Below are positions 46,659 to 55,700 of a DNA stretch of 64,000 nucleotides, piece after piece. The stretch is from contig JAEWGT010000017.1 in assembly GCA_023388175.1 (NCBI GenBank), forward strand, positions 62,001 to 126,000. The letters are read 5' to 3'. How positions within the stretch are numbered: the first letter of the stretch is position 1; each line of letters begins with the position of its first letter. This stretch comes from Pseudomonadota bacterium (GTDB taxonomy: Bacteria > Pseudomonadota > Alphaproteobacteria > Rhizobiales > Devosiaceae). The translations under genes and the position numbers were made by a program. The notes under the pieces are model-generated. The model worked only from the letters and a program-made list of their open reading frames with translations, was not told the DNA's origin and ran no database searches.

Positions 46659-48581
46659 TCAGATGATAACCTGAGTACCAATCTCGACGACCCTTCCCGT
46701 CGGGATGTGAAAGTACTCGGTTGCATCGCTGGCATTTCGTGCCATGCGGATAAAAAGGCGGTCCTGCCAGAAGGCGATTATTCCCTTGCGCTCGCCCAGC
46801 TTTAGCGACCGGCGCGACAGGAAGAACGAGGTGGACATGATATCGAATTTCCACCCCAGCTTGCGCGCCAGCCCAAGTGCCTTGGGAATATTGGGGCTCT
46901 CCATGAACCCGAAGGTCAACACGACCCGGAAGAACAATTCGTTATAGGCATCGATGGTCACCTTCTCGTCGTCCGGCACGCGCGGCGAGGTCGAAGTCCG
47001 CACCGTCAGGATGACATTCTGCTCATGCAAAACCTTGTAATGCTTGAGCGAATGCAGCAGGGCGGTGGGGGCTCCCTCGACATCCGAAGTCAAAAAGATC
47101 GCGGTTCCGGGCACGATGGTCGGCTTCTTCTTGGCCAGATTGTTGACCAGGAATTCCAGCGGCACCTCGTCCCGCCGGGTCTTTTCTGACAGGCGCCGAC
47201 GTCCAGCCATCCAGCTCCACATCAGCAGCGCCACGGCAAGGGCAACGACTGCCGGCACCCATCCGCCCTGGAAAAGCTTGGCCGCATTGGCCGAGAAGAA
47301 CGCGCCGTCGATGATCAGATAGACCGTCCCGAAAGCAATGACCGCCACCGGATTCCATTTCCAGTTCCGCCACATGACCACGACGAGCAGGGCGAGCGTC
47401 ACGATCATGACGCCGGACACCGCAATGCCGTAAGCATTTGAAAGGGCTTCAGAACTCCTGAAGACCACCACGAGGATCAACACGCCGATCATCAGCATTG
47501 CATTGATCTGGGGCATATAGATCTGGCCGCTCTGGGTGGCGGACGTATGCTGGACCACCATGCGCGGCAGCATGTTCATCGCAATGGCCTGCTGGGCAAG
47601 GCTGTATGTGCCGGTGATAACGGCCTGACTGGCAATGATGGTGGCAAGCGTGGCGAGGCCTACGAAGGGCAGCAACGCCCAATCCGGCTGCATTTCGAAG
47701 AACGGGCTCTGCACATTCTCCACTCCGACCTGGAGGACAAACGCCCCCTGCCCGAAATAATTGAGCAGCAAGCAGGGAAAAACCAGGCCAAACCAGGCCA
47801 TGACGATAGGTTTCCGCCCAAAATGGCCGAGATCCACATAGAGCGCTTCCGCGCCGGTAACCGCAAGAAAGACCGCCCCCATCACCACAAAGGCAATGCC
47901 CAGATGCGTTGCCAGAAACTGGATGCCCAAGAACGGGTTCAAAGCCTGCAGGACTTCTGGATACTCGATGATGTGGACAAGGCCACTATAACCCAGCGTC
48001 AGGAACCATATGGCAGTCACCGGACCAAAGACCGTGGCGACTTTTGCCGTACCGAAACGCTGCACCGCAAACAAGCCGATAATGATCACCAGCGTGATCG
48101 GCACAACCCAGCGCCCCATCCCCGGGGCGACAATATCCAGGCCTTCCACCGCAGACAGGACTGAAATAGCCGGGGTGATGATCGCGTCGCCGAAAAACAG
48201 CGCAGCACCCAGCACGCCAAGGCCGGTGATCCAGGCCGGCGGACTTTCAAAAGTCTTGCGCGCCAGCGCCATCAGGCTCAGCGTGCCGCCTTCGCCATTG
48301 TTGTCCGCACGGGTCACGAAGAAAACGTATTTCACCGCAACGGTGAGCGTCAGGGCCCAGACGATAAGGGACAGCAATCCCAAAATCTCGACATGCGAGG
48401 CCGCCGCCCCCGGGCGCACATGCATCGCCTGCCGGAAGGCATAGATGGGACTGGTACCGATATCGCCATAGACGACACCGATCGCCCCGAGGGTGAGGAG
48501 TGGCAGACTGCTTTTTTCGTGGCTGGCCTGGTCGGTCGCTACGTCACCGGTCTTTTGACCGGGAATATCCGTGCGCGTCAT
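46659..48581 (-). CDS. kup: KUP-family low-affinity potassium transporter
   Basis: A 640-aa inner-membrane K+ uptake system with about 12 TM helices. The N-terminal GAIGVVYGDIGTSPIYAFRQ and the GEGGTLSLMALA block are diagnostic, and the cytosolic C-terminal region (about 480-640) is complete, ending VEIGTQVII. The ATG at 48581 is supported by the family N-terminus; the longer reading to 48773 overlaps the FMN reductase gene. It is followed by a 42-bp gap and the convergent OYE gene. Confidence 0.95.
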   Translation of the reverse strand: MTRTDIPGQKTGDVATDQASHEKSSLPLLTLGAIGVVYGDIGTSPIYAFRQAMHVRPGAAASHVEILGLLSLIVWALTLTVAVKYVFFVTRADNNGEGGTLSLMALARKTFESPPAWITGLGVLGAALFFGDAIITPAISVLSAVEGLDIVAPGMGRWVVPITLVIIIGLFAVQRFGTAKVATVFGPVTAIWFLTLGYSGLVHIIEYPEVLQALNPFLGIQFLATHLGIAFVVMGAVFLAVTGAEALYVDLGHFGRKPIVMAWFGLVFPCLLLNYFGQGAFVLQVGVENVQSPFFEMQPDWALLPFVGLATLATIIASQAVITGTYSLAQQAIAMNMLPRMVVQHTSATQSGQIYMPQINAMLMIGVLILVVVFRSSEALSNAYGIAVSGVMIVTLALLVVVMWRNWKWNPVAVIAFGTVYLIIDGAFFSANAAKLFQGGWVPAVVALAVALLMWSWMAGRRRLSEKTRRDEVPLEFLVNNLAKKKPTIVPGTAIFLTSDVEGAPTALLHSLKHYKVLHEQNVILTVRTSTSPRVPDDEKVTIDAYNELFFRVVLTFGFMESPNIPKALGLARKLGWKFDIMSTSFFLSRRSLKLGERKGIIAFWQDRLFIRMARNASDATEYFHIPTGRVVEIGTQVII

Positions 48582-48675
48582 GAGCTTTAGCGCTCTCGCT
48601 GTTTCAGGGCGGGCGCCGCTATACACCCGCTGCCCGTCACACACAATGGACGAAAATAGGAATAGTTCAAAACCA

Positions 48676-48707
48676 GCAGGGGCCGCCCCTTTCGGAGCAG
48701 CCCCTGC
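48676..48707 (-). terminator. Hairpin after the FMN reductase gene
   Basis: The 8-bp stem GCAGGGGC/GCCCCTGC, with a further internal stem, lies 35 bp past the stop. The T-run is modest. Confidence 0.5.
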
Positions 48708-48741
48708 CAGGTAAGCGATGACCAGGAGGTCTTCGCAAGGA

Positions 48742-49332
48742 TTATTCAGCGACGCGAGCAGCCTTGGTGGCATTGCCCCACCAGATCAGCTGGTCCAGCA
48801 TGTCCTTGGCGGACGGGCCGATCGAGCCTTCGAGGTCGTTCAGCGACTTGGTGCCGCCAAAGCCGGGATGCACGGAGAAGAATTCGCCGCCACCCAGGTG
48901 AACAGCCGAACGGGTCGAAGCCATCTGCAACTCGACGCCGATGGTACGCAGGTTTTCGATAGCGCGAGCGCCGCCAACCGAACCATAACCGAAAGCGCCG
49001 AAGGCCTTCTTGTTCCACTCGACATAGGCCTGGTCGATTGCGTTCTTCAGCGCACCGGTGATGGCGCGGTTATATTCGGCAACCACGAAGATAAAGCCGT
49101 CGAATTCGCCGATCTTCTTCTGCCAGCGAACAGCTTCCGGGTTCTGGCTTGGCGCCCAGGCGTTCGAAGCGACTTCATCGAAGAACGGCAGGTCGAATTC
49201 ACGCAGGTCGACGATCTCGGCGTCGATTTCGGGGCGTTCATTCGCCTTGTCCAGGATCCACTTTGCAGGGATTTCGCCGAAGCGGGTCGGGCGGGTGGAC
49301 GAGATGATGACGCCGATCTTGAGTTTGGACAT
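48742..49332 (-). CDS. NADPH-dependent FMN reductase (flavodoxin-like)
   Basis: A 196-aa protein of the NADPH_dep_FMN_red family (ChrR/YieF-like quinone or azo reductases). The phosphate loop reads ISSTRPTRFGEIPAKW, the second FMN segment is EYNRAITGALKNAID, and KKAFGAFGYGSVGGARAI is the third. The ATG at 49332 has AAGGAGG upstream. A TTACAT-AC-ATGTAA dyad lies about 110 bp upstream and resembles HxlR-type redox-sensor operators. Confidence 0.93.
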   Translation of the reverse strand: MSKLKIGVIISSTRPTRFGEIPAKWILDKANERPEIDAEIVDLREFDLPFFDEVASNAWAPSQNPEAVRWQKKIGEFDGFIFVVAEYNRAITGALKNAIDQAYVEWNKKAFGAFGYGSVGGARAIENLRTIGVELQMASTRSAVHLGGGEFFSVHPGFGGTKSLNDLEGSIGPSAKDMLDQLIWWGNATKAARVAE

Positions 49333-49441
49333 TTGGCTGCCCTCCTTGGTAACAAATCGTAACTGAGGCGATATATGTGCCTGCCACGAAAATGCTCAAG
49401 AGGGCACCTTGTTGTCGGGTGGAGACACCGGCGTGCCCCAG

Positions 49442-49455
49442 TTACATACATGTAA
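49442..49455. promoter_or_regulatory. HxlR-type operator candidate
   Basis: The perfect 6-bp dyad TTACAT/ATGTAA with an AC spacer, flanked by AGT and AGT-like bases, lies upstream of the FMN reductase. No HxlR gene is adjacent. Confidence 0.4.
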
Positions 49456-49570
49456 GTATTTGCGCAGAAAGGCATTTCGGGACTTCTCAAGCGCGCGGCG
49501 AAGCGCAAGTTGACGAATGCGCCCACTTTCGCAAACGCATTGTTCCCGCAGCGCGAACAACGCTTGAGAG

Positions 49571-50314
49571 CTAGTCACCCAACACGGCGATATAGCGCCG
49601 CGTCGCTTCCGCAAATCCCATCAACAGAGCATCCGCAGTGATTCCGTGGCCAATGGAGACCTCCGCAACTCCAGGCACCGCCTCCTGAAATGCCGGCAGG
49701 TTCTCCAGCGTCAAATCATGCCCTGCATTGACGCCAAGCCCGGCACTCACGGCCGCGCGGCAGGTTTCTGCCAGGTCTGCCAAGGCCTTAAGAGCAGCAT
49801 CGGAATCATCGAAGCAGGCGCCATAAGGCCCCGTGAACAGTTCGATACGATCGGCGCCCGTGGCCTTGGCTGCAGAGACACCGGCTTCGCCGTCATCGGG
49901 GTCGCAGAACAGAGAAATACGGCGATCTGGCCGCTTGATTTGCTGCACCACGTTGCGGAGGAAATTCCCCTGCCCGACGAAATCCCAGCCATGGTCGGAG
50001 GTCGCCTGCGCCGGATCGTCCGGCACCAGCGTCACCTGATGCGGGTTGACCGCTTCGATCAGCTCAAAGAAATCCGGGCTGGGATAGCCTTCGATATTGA
50101 ACTCGGCCTGAGGATATTCAGCCTGCAAAAGCGCCGACAATTCAAACACATCTGTCCGCCGGATATGCCGCTCATCGGGGCGCGGATGCACGGTAATCCC
50201 GCTCGCGCCTGCATCGAGCACGACGCGTGCAATGCCGGTGACGCTGGGCCATGGCAGGTCACGCCGATTGCGAAGCTGGGCGACGGCATTGAGATTGACG
50301 GAGAGCAGGGTCAT
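49571..50314 (-). CDS. pdxJ: Pyridoxine 5'-phosphate synthase
   Basis: A 247-aa TIM-barrel enzyme condensing 3-amino-2-oxopropyl phosphate with DXP in DXP-dependent vitamin B6 synthesis. The N-terminal [28 protein letters not shown] and the C-terminal [15 protein letters not shown] are diagnostic, with catalytic His and Glu in place. It is a single gene between ilvN and the FMN reductase gene; acpS does not follow, as it does in some genomes. Confidence 0.96.
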   Translation of the reverse strand: MTLLSVNLNAVAQLRNRRDLPWPSVTGIARVVLDAGASGITVHPRPDERHIRRTDVFELSALLQAEYPQAEFNIEGYPSPDFFELIEAVNPHQVTLVPDDPAQATSDHGWDFVGQGNFLRNVVQQIKRPDRRISLFCDPDDGEAGVSAAKATGADRIELFTGPYGACFDDSDAALKALADLAETCRAAVSAGLGVNAGHDLTLENLPAFQEAVPGVAEVSIGHGITADALLMGFAEATRRYIAVLGD

Positions 50315-50401
50315 GGCAGGACTCGAATAGTTCAGGCCCTGCCATATACCAGAGATTGCGATCGGCCCAATCGAACCTTGTGATAGGACCGATCAGCTTG
50401 C

Positions 50402-50956
50402 CTACATGCCTTCATGCCCACGGCTGATCGCCGCAAGCCCGGTGCGGACCACCTCCACCAGACCCAGCGGCGCCATCAGGGCGATGAAACTGTCCACCTT
50501 TTCCGGCTTGCCCGTCACCTCAAACACGAAACTTTCGACCGTGGCGTCGACGATATGCGCGCGGAACGCATCGGCAAGGCGCAGTGTTTCGGCACGGTGC
50601 TCCCCGGCGCCCTTGACCTTGATCAGTGCCAGTTCGCGTTCGAGATAGGCACCCTCGGCGGTCAGGTCATGCACCTTGTGAACCGGCACCAGCCGCTCAA
50701 GCTGCGTCTTGATCTGGACGAGCACCTTGGGCGTGGCGATCACGACAACCGTAATGCGGCTAAGTCGCTTGTCGTGTTCGGTCTCGCTGACGGTCAGGCT
50801 TTCGATATTATAGCCGCGCGCCGAAAACAGGCTCACGACGCGGGCGAGAATGCCCGGCTCGTTATCGACCAGCACGGAAAGGGTGTGGCGCTCGGTCTGT
50901 TGAGTTTCAGCGGTGAGAAAATAGGCCGAGCCGGTGGGCTGCAAATGTGCGTTCAT
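50402..50956 (-). CDS. ilvN: Acetolactate synthase small (regulatory) subunit
   Basis: A 184-aa regulatory subunit with an ACT domain (LSVLVDNEPGILARVVSLFSARGYNIESLTV) that senses valine, and the C-terminal ALS_ss_C domain. It follows ilvB by 22 bp in the same operon and activates and feedback-inhibits the catalytic subunit. The ATG at 50956 is used; the upstream extension overlaps ilvB. Confidence 0.96.
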   Translation of the reverse strand: MNAHLQPTGSAYFLTAETQQTERHTLSVLVDNEPGILARVVSLFSARGYNIESLTVSETEHDKRLSRITVVVIATPKVLVQIKTQLERLVPVHKVHDLTAEGAYLERELALIKVKGAGEHRAETLRLADAFRAHIVDATVESFVFEVTGKPEKVDSFIALMAPLGLVEVVRTGLAAISRGHEGM

Positions 50957-50978
50957 GTCTTTGTCCTCTGCGACCGGC

Positions 50979-52748
50979 CTAAACCAGCGCACGTCCCTTT
51001 TCATCGATGATGTCGCCGATATTGGCCGTATCGGGCAGGATGATTTCGTTATGCGGCTTGCCCGAAGGGATCATGGGCAGGCAGTTCTCGTCCTTCTCGA
51101 CGATCACGTCGAACAGAACCGGTCCGTCATAATCGAGCATTTCGGCAATGGCGGCGTCGAGCTCTGCCGGGCTTTCGCAACGAATGCCCTTGCCGCCATA
51201 GGCTTCTGCCAGCTTGACGAAATCGGGCAGCGATTCCGAATAGGAATGGGCATAGCGCGAGCCATGCAGCAGGTCCTGCCACTGCCGGACCATGCCCATG
51301 CGCTCATTGTTGAGGATGAACACCTTGATCGGCAGGCGGTACTGCACCGCCGTGGACAATTCCTGCATCGTCATCTGCACCGAGGCCTCCCCAGCAATGT
51401 CGATCACCAGTGCATCGGGATGGGCGACCTGCACGCCGACCGCCGCCGGCAGGCCGTAGCCCATCGTGCCCAGCCCACCGGAGGTCATCCAGTGGTTCGG
51501 CTGGTCGAAATGGAAATACTGCGCCGCCCACATCTGATGCTGACCCACTTCCGTGGTGATATAGACTTCCTTGCCCTGCTTCCTGGTCGCCTCATACAGC
51601 CGCTGGATCGCCCATTGCGGCTTGATGACCTGATCAGAATTCTTGAAGTTGAGCGAGCCAACCGCACGCCACTTCTCGATCTGCTTCCACCATGGCGCAA
51701 TTGCCTCGGAGCGCGGCTGATTGGTCCGGCTGCGCCAGACGCGGATCATCTCTTCCAGCACACGATTGCAGTCGCCCACGATCGGAACGTCAACGCGAAT
51801 GATCTTGTTGATCGAGCTGGGATCGATATCGACATGGATCTTGCGGCTATTGGGCGAAAAGGCGTCGACACGACCGGTAATACGGTCGTCGAACCGCGCA
51901 CCGATATTGATCATCACGTCGCAATCATGCATCGCCATGTTCGCTTCGTAAGTGCCGTGCATGCCCAGCATACCCATCCACTGGGGGTTCGATGCCGGGA
52001 AAGCACCAAGCCCCATCAGGGTCGAGGTCACCGGAAAACCGGTCAGCTCAGCCAGCTCGCGCAGGTTTTCCGAGGCTTCCGGCCCCGCATTGATGACGCC
52101 GCCGCCGGTGTAGAAGATCGGACGCTCCGCCTTCAGCATCAGATCGACCGCCGCCTCGATGGCTGCCAGATCGCCATCCATCTGCGGGCGATAGGACTTG
52201 TGACGCAGCGTTTCGGCCTCCGGCCTGAAATATTCGCCAACGGCGAACTGCACGTCCTTGGGAATATCGATGACCACCGGACCGGGACGGCCGGTAGTGG
52301 CGATATGGAAGGCTTCATGCAGAATGCGCGGCAGGTCCGCGACGTTCTTCACGAGATAATTGTGCTTGGTGCAGGACCGGGTAATGCCGACGGTATCGCA
52401 TTCCTGAAAACCATCGGTGCCGATCAGCGTGGTCGGCACCTGCGCGGTGATGCAAACGAGCGGAATGGAATCGAGAAGAGCGTCGGTGAGGCCGGTAACG
52501 GCATTGGTCGCGCCGGGACCTGAGGTAACCAGAACCACGCCCGGCTTACCGGTTGAGCGGGCATAGCCTTCCGCCATATGGGTCGCGCCCTGCTCATGGC
52601 GCACCAGAATGTGCTGGACGAAATCCTGCTGGAAGATCGCATCATAAATCGGCAGAGCCGCGCCACCGGGATAGCCGAAGATATGCTCGACCCCCTGATC
52701 GGTCAGCGCCTGGATCACCATTTCAGCGCCTGTCATTTTCTCGGCCAT
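50979..52748 (-). CDS. ilvB: Acetolactate synthase large (catalytic) subunit
   Basis: A 589-aa ThDP/FAD enzyme catalysing the first common step of Val/Leu/Ile synthesis. HEQGATHMAEGYARSTGKPG has the ThDP-activating Glu, SGPGATNAVTG and GFQECDTVGITRSCTKHNY follow, and the Mg/ThDP motif is DIAGEASVQMTMQELSTA, with Glu in place of the common Asp. The gene follows an Ile/Leu/Val-rich leader peptide and an intrinsic terminator, so it is likely controlled by attenuation together with ilvN. Confidence 0.97.
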   Translation of the reverse strand: MAEKMTGAEMVIQALTDQGVEHIFGYPGGAALPIYDAIFQQDFVQHILVRHEQGATHMAEGYARSTGKPGVVLVTSGPGATNAVTGLTDALLDSIPLVCITAQVPTTLIGTDGFQECDTVGITRSCTKHNYLVKNVADLPRILHEAFHIATTGRPGPVVIDIPKDVQFAVGEYFRPEAETLRHKSYRPQMDGDLAAIEAAVDLMLKAERPIFYTGGGVINAGPEASENLRELAELTGFPVTSTLMGLGAFPASNPQWMGMLGMHGTYEANMAMHDCDVMINIGARFDDRITGRVDAFSPNSRKIHVDIDPSSINKIIRVDVPIVGDCNRVLEEMIRVWRSRTNQPRSEAIAPWWKQIEKWRAVGSLNFKNSDQVIKPQWAIQRLYEATRKQGKEVYITTEVGQHQMWAAQYFHFDQPNHWMTSGGLGTMGYGLPAAVGVQVAHPDALVIDIAGEASVQMTMQELSTAVQYRLPIKVFILNNERMGMVRQWQDLLHGSRYAHSYSESLPDFVKLAEAYGGKGIRCESPAELDAAIAEMLDYDGPVLFDVIVEKDENCLPMIPSGKPHNEIILPDTANIGDIIDEKGRALV

Positions 52749-52831
52749 TGTCAGCCCTTCCTCAATTCGTGCCCCTTGCGGGGTCTGTCCGTCGTTTTCC
52801 GCCCCTCCCCGCGCGGCGGAAAAAAGGCAAT

Positions 52832-52853
52832 AAAAAAGGCCCCGTTCGGGACC
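52832..52853 (-). terminator. Attenuator terminator in the ilvB leader
   Basis: The stem GGTCCCG/CGGGGCC with a two-base loop is followed by TTTTTT on the minus strand. It lies 32 bp after the leader-peptide stop and 83 bp before the ilvB start. The upstream segment ACCCCG (after the leader stop) could compete for CGGGG. Confidence 0.75.
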
Positions 52854-52885
52854 TGTTTTCGGCGCACCAGCTTACGCGCGGGGTC

Positions 52886-52936
52886 TTACCCCACGTTGCC
52901 GATGCGCCTGCATACTACGAGAATGAGTGCCCGCAC
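52886..52936 (-). CDS. Leader peptide of the ilvBN operon
   Basis: A 16-codon ORF beginning at GTG 52936 with a GGAG seven bases upstream. It reads MRALILVVCRRIGNVG, with a run Leu-Ile-Leu-Val-Val (CTC ATT CTC GTA GTA). Position, run of branched-chain codons, following hairpin (GGGGT-AAG-ACCCC spanning the stop) and terminator are the classical layout of an ilv attenuator. An ATG at 52966 is in the same frame, but the predicted promoter places the transcript start near it, so GTG is preferred. Confidence 0.75.
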   Translation of the reverse strand: MRALILVVCRRIGNVG

Positions 52937-52966
52937 TGGACCGCTCCAAAATTCTAGACGCGGCAT

Positions 52967-52996
52967 TGATAAAAGTATTGAAGCGATAAAGTCAAG
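52967..52996 (-). promoter_or_regulatory. Promoter of the ilvBN operon (predicted)
   Basis: On the minus strand, CTTGAC (-35) and TTATCA (-10) are separated by 18 bases. The expected start site is just upstream of the leader-peptide SD. Confidence 0.5.
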
Positions 52997-53075
52997 CGAG
53001 CAAGGGCAACGGGCCGCATGCGGCGCTTTTGGGGATTGCAGCGCCTCTAATGAATGCTAAAGCCCAACCGACGCC

Positions 53076-53097
53076 ATTTATGACAGTTTGACGACAT
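53076..53097 (-). promoter_or_regulatory. Pho-box-like direct repeat over the PiT start
   Basis: The minus strand reads TGTCGTCAAAC then TGTCATAAATG, two 11-bp direct-repeat units resembling the PhoB consensus CTGTCATAAAT. It overlaps the predicted ATG at 53096, a position more compatible with repression than activation. Confidence 0.45.
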
Positions 53098-54592
53098 GAG
53101 CAAAAGCGCCCTCGACAAGGACTTGCAGCGGGTCTCCGGGCTGGAGACAGCCTCGCATGATCTCGGCCGCACGCTGGCAGCCCCCGGCATTGCACTGGTC
53201 TTCCTGCTGATTGTGGCCGTCTGGGCCAGCTTTGCCGTCGAACAGGGCCCCTCCACCTATATCATCGTCATCGGGGCGGCGATTGCTGGCTATATGGCGC
53301 TCAATGTCGGCGCCAATGACGTCGCCAATAATATGGGTCCTGCGGTCGGTTCCCGCGCCATAACCATGACCGGTGCATTGATCATCGCGGCCATCTTCGA
53401 GGGTGCCGGTGCATTGTTGGCCGGCGGCGACGTGGTCAATACGGTCGCCCGGGATTTGCTCCTGACGCCGGAGATTGAAACCACGACCTTCATACTGGTG
53501 ATGATGGCGGCCCTGCTTGCTTCGGCCCTTTGGGTCAATCTGGCGACCTTCATCGGCGCGCCTGTGTCGACCACTCATGCGGTGGTGGGTGGCGTCGTCG
53601 GCGCGGGCATCGCATCTGCCGGTTTCTCGGTGGTAAACTGGTCCGTTATCGGCGCCATCGCCGGTTCATGGATCATCTCGCCCGTTCTCGGCGGCATCTT
53701 TGCGGCGGGTTTCCTGCTGATCATTCAGATCACGATCACCAACCGTCTGGACAAGATTTCTGCCGCGCGGATCTGGGTGCCGATTTTTGTGGCCGCAATG
53801 ACAGGCATCTTTGCCATGTATCTGGCGACAAAGGGCCTGAACCGCGTCTGGAGGCCGGACATTGTTACGACCATCCTGCTCGGTGCGGGCTTTGCAGTTC
53901 TTGGCTGGTTTCTCGCCATGCCATGGGTGCGCGCGCAGTCGCAGAACATGGAAAACCGCAAGAAACATGTGGCCACATTGTTCCGCCTGCCATTGGTCGT
54001 CTCTGCGGCGCTGCTATCCTTCGCTCATGGCGCCAATGATGTGGCAAACGCCATCGGCCCCTTCGCAGCCATTGTCAGTGCCATAGAAACCGGCCATGGC
54101 GACGTTGCCGGCATAGCCCTGCCCTTATGGGTTCTGGCAATCGGCGCCATCGGCATCGCCCTTGGCCTGGCGCTTTTTGGCCCCCGCCTCATCCGCACCG
54201 TGGGCGAGCAGATCACCAAGCTCAACGAGATCCGCGCCTATTGCGCGGCGCTCTCCGCAGCGATCACCGTGCTGGTCGCCTCGGCGCTGGGCATGCCCGT
54301 TTCATCGACGCACATCGCTGTGGGCGCAGTCTTTGGCGTGGGTTTCCTGCGCGAATACCTGTCACGCCGCGAGGCGCAGGGCAGCTCCGTGCCGGTCAAT
54401 GCCAGGTTTGTCGATGCCAGCCAGCTCAATGCAACGCCGGAAGAGGCATTGACCAATGCAAGGCAGGTGGAGAGCCGGCTGCTGGTGCGGCGTCAACACG
54501 TTTACAGCATTTTCGCCGCCTGGATCGTCACCGTTCCGGCCTCGGCGCTGCTCTCGGGCATGCTCTATCTTGGGCTCGGCCTCATCATCTAG
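53096..54592 (+). CDS. Inorganic phosphate transporter, PiT (PHO4) family
   Basis: A 498-aa low-affinity phosphate/proton symporter. Both PHO4 signatures are present: LNVGANDVANNMGPAVGSRAI with SSTHA-like APVSTTHAVVGG in the first half, and FAHGANDVANAIGPFAAI with MPVSSTHIAVGAVFGVG in the second. About 12 TM helices flank a cytosolic loop at about 280-300. The ATG at 53096 has no obvious SD and overlaps a Pho-box-like repeat, so the true start may be slightly later. No phoU-like (DUF47) partner gene is adjacent. Confidence 0.93.
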   Translation: MSKSALDKDLQRVSGLETASHDLGRTLAAPGIALVFLLIVAVWASFAVEQGPSTYIIVIGAAIAGYMALNVGANDVANNMGPAVGSRAITMTGALIIAAIFEGAGALLAGGDVVNTVARDLLLTPEIETTTFILVMMAALLASALWVNLATFIGAPVSTTHAVVGGVVGAGIASAGFSVVNWSVIGAIAGSWIISPVLGGIFAAGFLLIIQITITNRLDKISAARIWVPIFVAAMTGIFAMYLATKGLNRVWRPDIVTTILLGAGFAVLGWFLAMPWVRAQSQNMENRKKHVATLFRLPLVVSAALLSFAHGANDVANAIGPFAAIVSAIETGHGDVAGIALPLWVLAIGAIGIALGLALFGPRLIRTVGEQITKLNEIRAYCAALSAAITVLVASALGMPVSSTHIAVGAVFGVGFLREYLSRREAQGSSVPVNARFVDASQLNATPEEALTNARQVESRLLVRRQHVYSIFAAWIVTVPASALLSGMLYLGLGLII

Positions 54593-55053
54593 TTCTTGCC
54601 GAACTCGCGGTCATGCAGACGCATGGCCAGCCGACCCAGCGACCGGTCAGCAAGGAGCCGCCTGGCTTCATTCAGCGTCACCCAATGGCGCAGGCGCTGC
54701 TTGTCCTCGCGCCAATGCTCATGCTGTTCGGTGACCAGCAGCGGATATAGATCGACATCGACCAGCGTAACCCCGTCATTGCCGATGCTGGCCCGATAGC
54801 TGCCGACCGGCTTCTGCTCGATCAGGCCGGAAACACCGGCTTCTTCCAGCGCCTCGTTCGCTGCGCTCTCCCAAGGCGTGTAACCTGCCTCGATGGCGCC
54901 CTTGGGAAATATCCATTTGCCGCTGCGGCGCGAGGTTATCAGCAGGAACGCCATGCGGCCATCCACCAGCGCATAAGGCAAGGCACCGGCCTGCCGCAGC
55001 CCTTCGGGCGTTTCCACCTTGGGATTCCAGTTCTTGAGAATTTCGCGCATCAT
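54589..55053 (-). CDS. NUDIX hydrolase (diphosphoinositol/Ap4A-type)
   Basis: A 154-aa cytosolic hydrolase. The NUDIX box is complete: GAIEAGYTPWESAANEALEEAGVSG (pattern Gx5Ex7REUxEExGU, with NEA in place of RE). LITSRRSGKWIFPKG is the usual beta-strand before it. It resembles the DIPP/MTH-like group that hydrolyses diphosphorylated compounds. Its stop overlaps the PiT stop by 4 bp (convergent). Confidence 0.88.
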   Translation of the reverse strand: MMREILKNWNPKVETPEGLRQAGALPYALVDGRMAFLLITSRRSGKWIFPKGAIEAGYTPWESAANEALEEAGVSGLIEQKPVGSYRASIGNDGVTLVDVDLYPLLVTEQHEHWREDKQRLRHWVTLNEARRLLADRSLGRLAMRLHDREFGKN

Positions 55054-55120
55054 TCACCGCGTATCGTCCAGTTGAACGCCTCTTGCATGGCCGGAGCAGC
55101 AAAGTCCACCGCTACAATGC

Positions 55121-55143
55121 AAATGGGCCCCGAAGGGCCCATT
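55121..55143 (-). terminator. Hairpin after the cold-shock gene
   Basis: The 9-bp stem AATGGGCCC/GGGCCCATT with a CGAA-type loop is followed by TTGCATTG on the minus strand, 54 bp after the csp stop. Confidence 0.6.
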
Positions 55144-55196
55144 CAAATTCAACACGCAATGTCTTCATCCGCAGGCGGACGCCTTGCGGAACGCGC

Positions 55197-55412
55197 TTAG
55201 CTCAGCAGCGCCAGGTTGGCTGCCGAAACCTTGCCATCGCGCCCGCTTTCGAGGTCGTAGCTGACCTTGTCGCCTTCATAGAGGCCATCGAGGCCCGAAC
55301 GCTGAACGGCGGAGATGTGAACAAACGCATCCTTCTCGCCGTTGTCGGGCGAGATGAAGCCAAAGCCCTTGGTGGTGTTGAAAAACTTCACGGTCCCAGT
55401 AAAGGCGGCCAT
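55197..55412 (-). CDS. Cold-shock protein, CspA family
   Basis: A 71-aa OB-fold RNA chaperone. GTVKFFNTTKGFGFI (RNP1-type KGFGFI) and DAFVHISAV (RNP2-type VHIS) carry the nucleic-acid-binding aromatics. The ATG at 55412 follows AAGAGG. The upstream 200 bases are gene-free and could form a long 5' UTR, typical of csp genes. Whether it is cold-induced cannot be read here. Confidence 0.96.
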   Translation of the reverse strand: MAAFTGTVKFFNTTKGFGFISPDNGEKDAFVHISAVQRSGLDGLYEGDKVSYDLESGRDGKVSAANLALLS

Positions 55413-55615
55413 GCAATAAACCTCTTGGTCTGTTGTACCGCAATCAGCGGCATAAGGGTGTGTCCGGCGCCAGGCACCGCACTTACGATTCACGAGATCA
55501 GGAGGTAGCCGAGCTTCCGGACAAGCCGGCCATTCAGGTAGCGCAAGACAAGTGGCACGTGGCGATAGTATCACTTGCCGCATCGGTTTTTTCAAGAATG
55601 ATTGCGCCACACAAT

Positions 55616-55649
55616 AAAACATCCGACTGGGGGGCCAGCCGGATGTTTT
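55616..55649. terminator. Long hairpin with A- and T-flanks
   Basis: The outer stem AAAACATCCG/CGGATGTTTT encloses an inner stem CTGG/CCAG. It is bidirectional in form and lies 51 bp after the glycine-zipper gene stop on the minus strand. A second small hairpin, GCGCCT/AGGCGC, adjoins it. Confidence 0.7.
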
Positions 55650-55700
55650 GCGCCTGGGAGGCGCCAAACCGCAGGGGGCGCTGCGGCATGGTTTATGCGC

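Noticed and set aside
49333..49570. Small ORFs on both strands between the FMN reductase and pdxJ
   Set aside because: They lack ribosome sites and plausible composition; the region looks like promoter DNA.
50934..52523. 529-aa plus-strand ORF opposite ilvB
   Set aside because: Antisense shadow of a certain ilvB gene.
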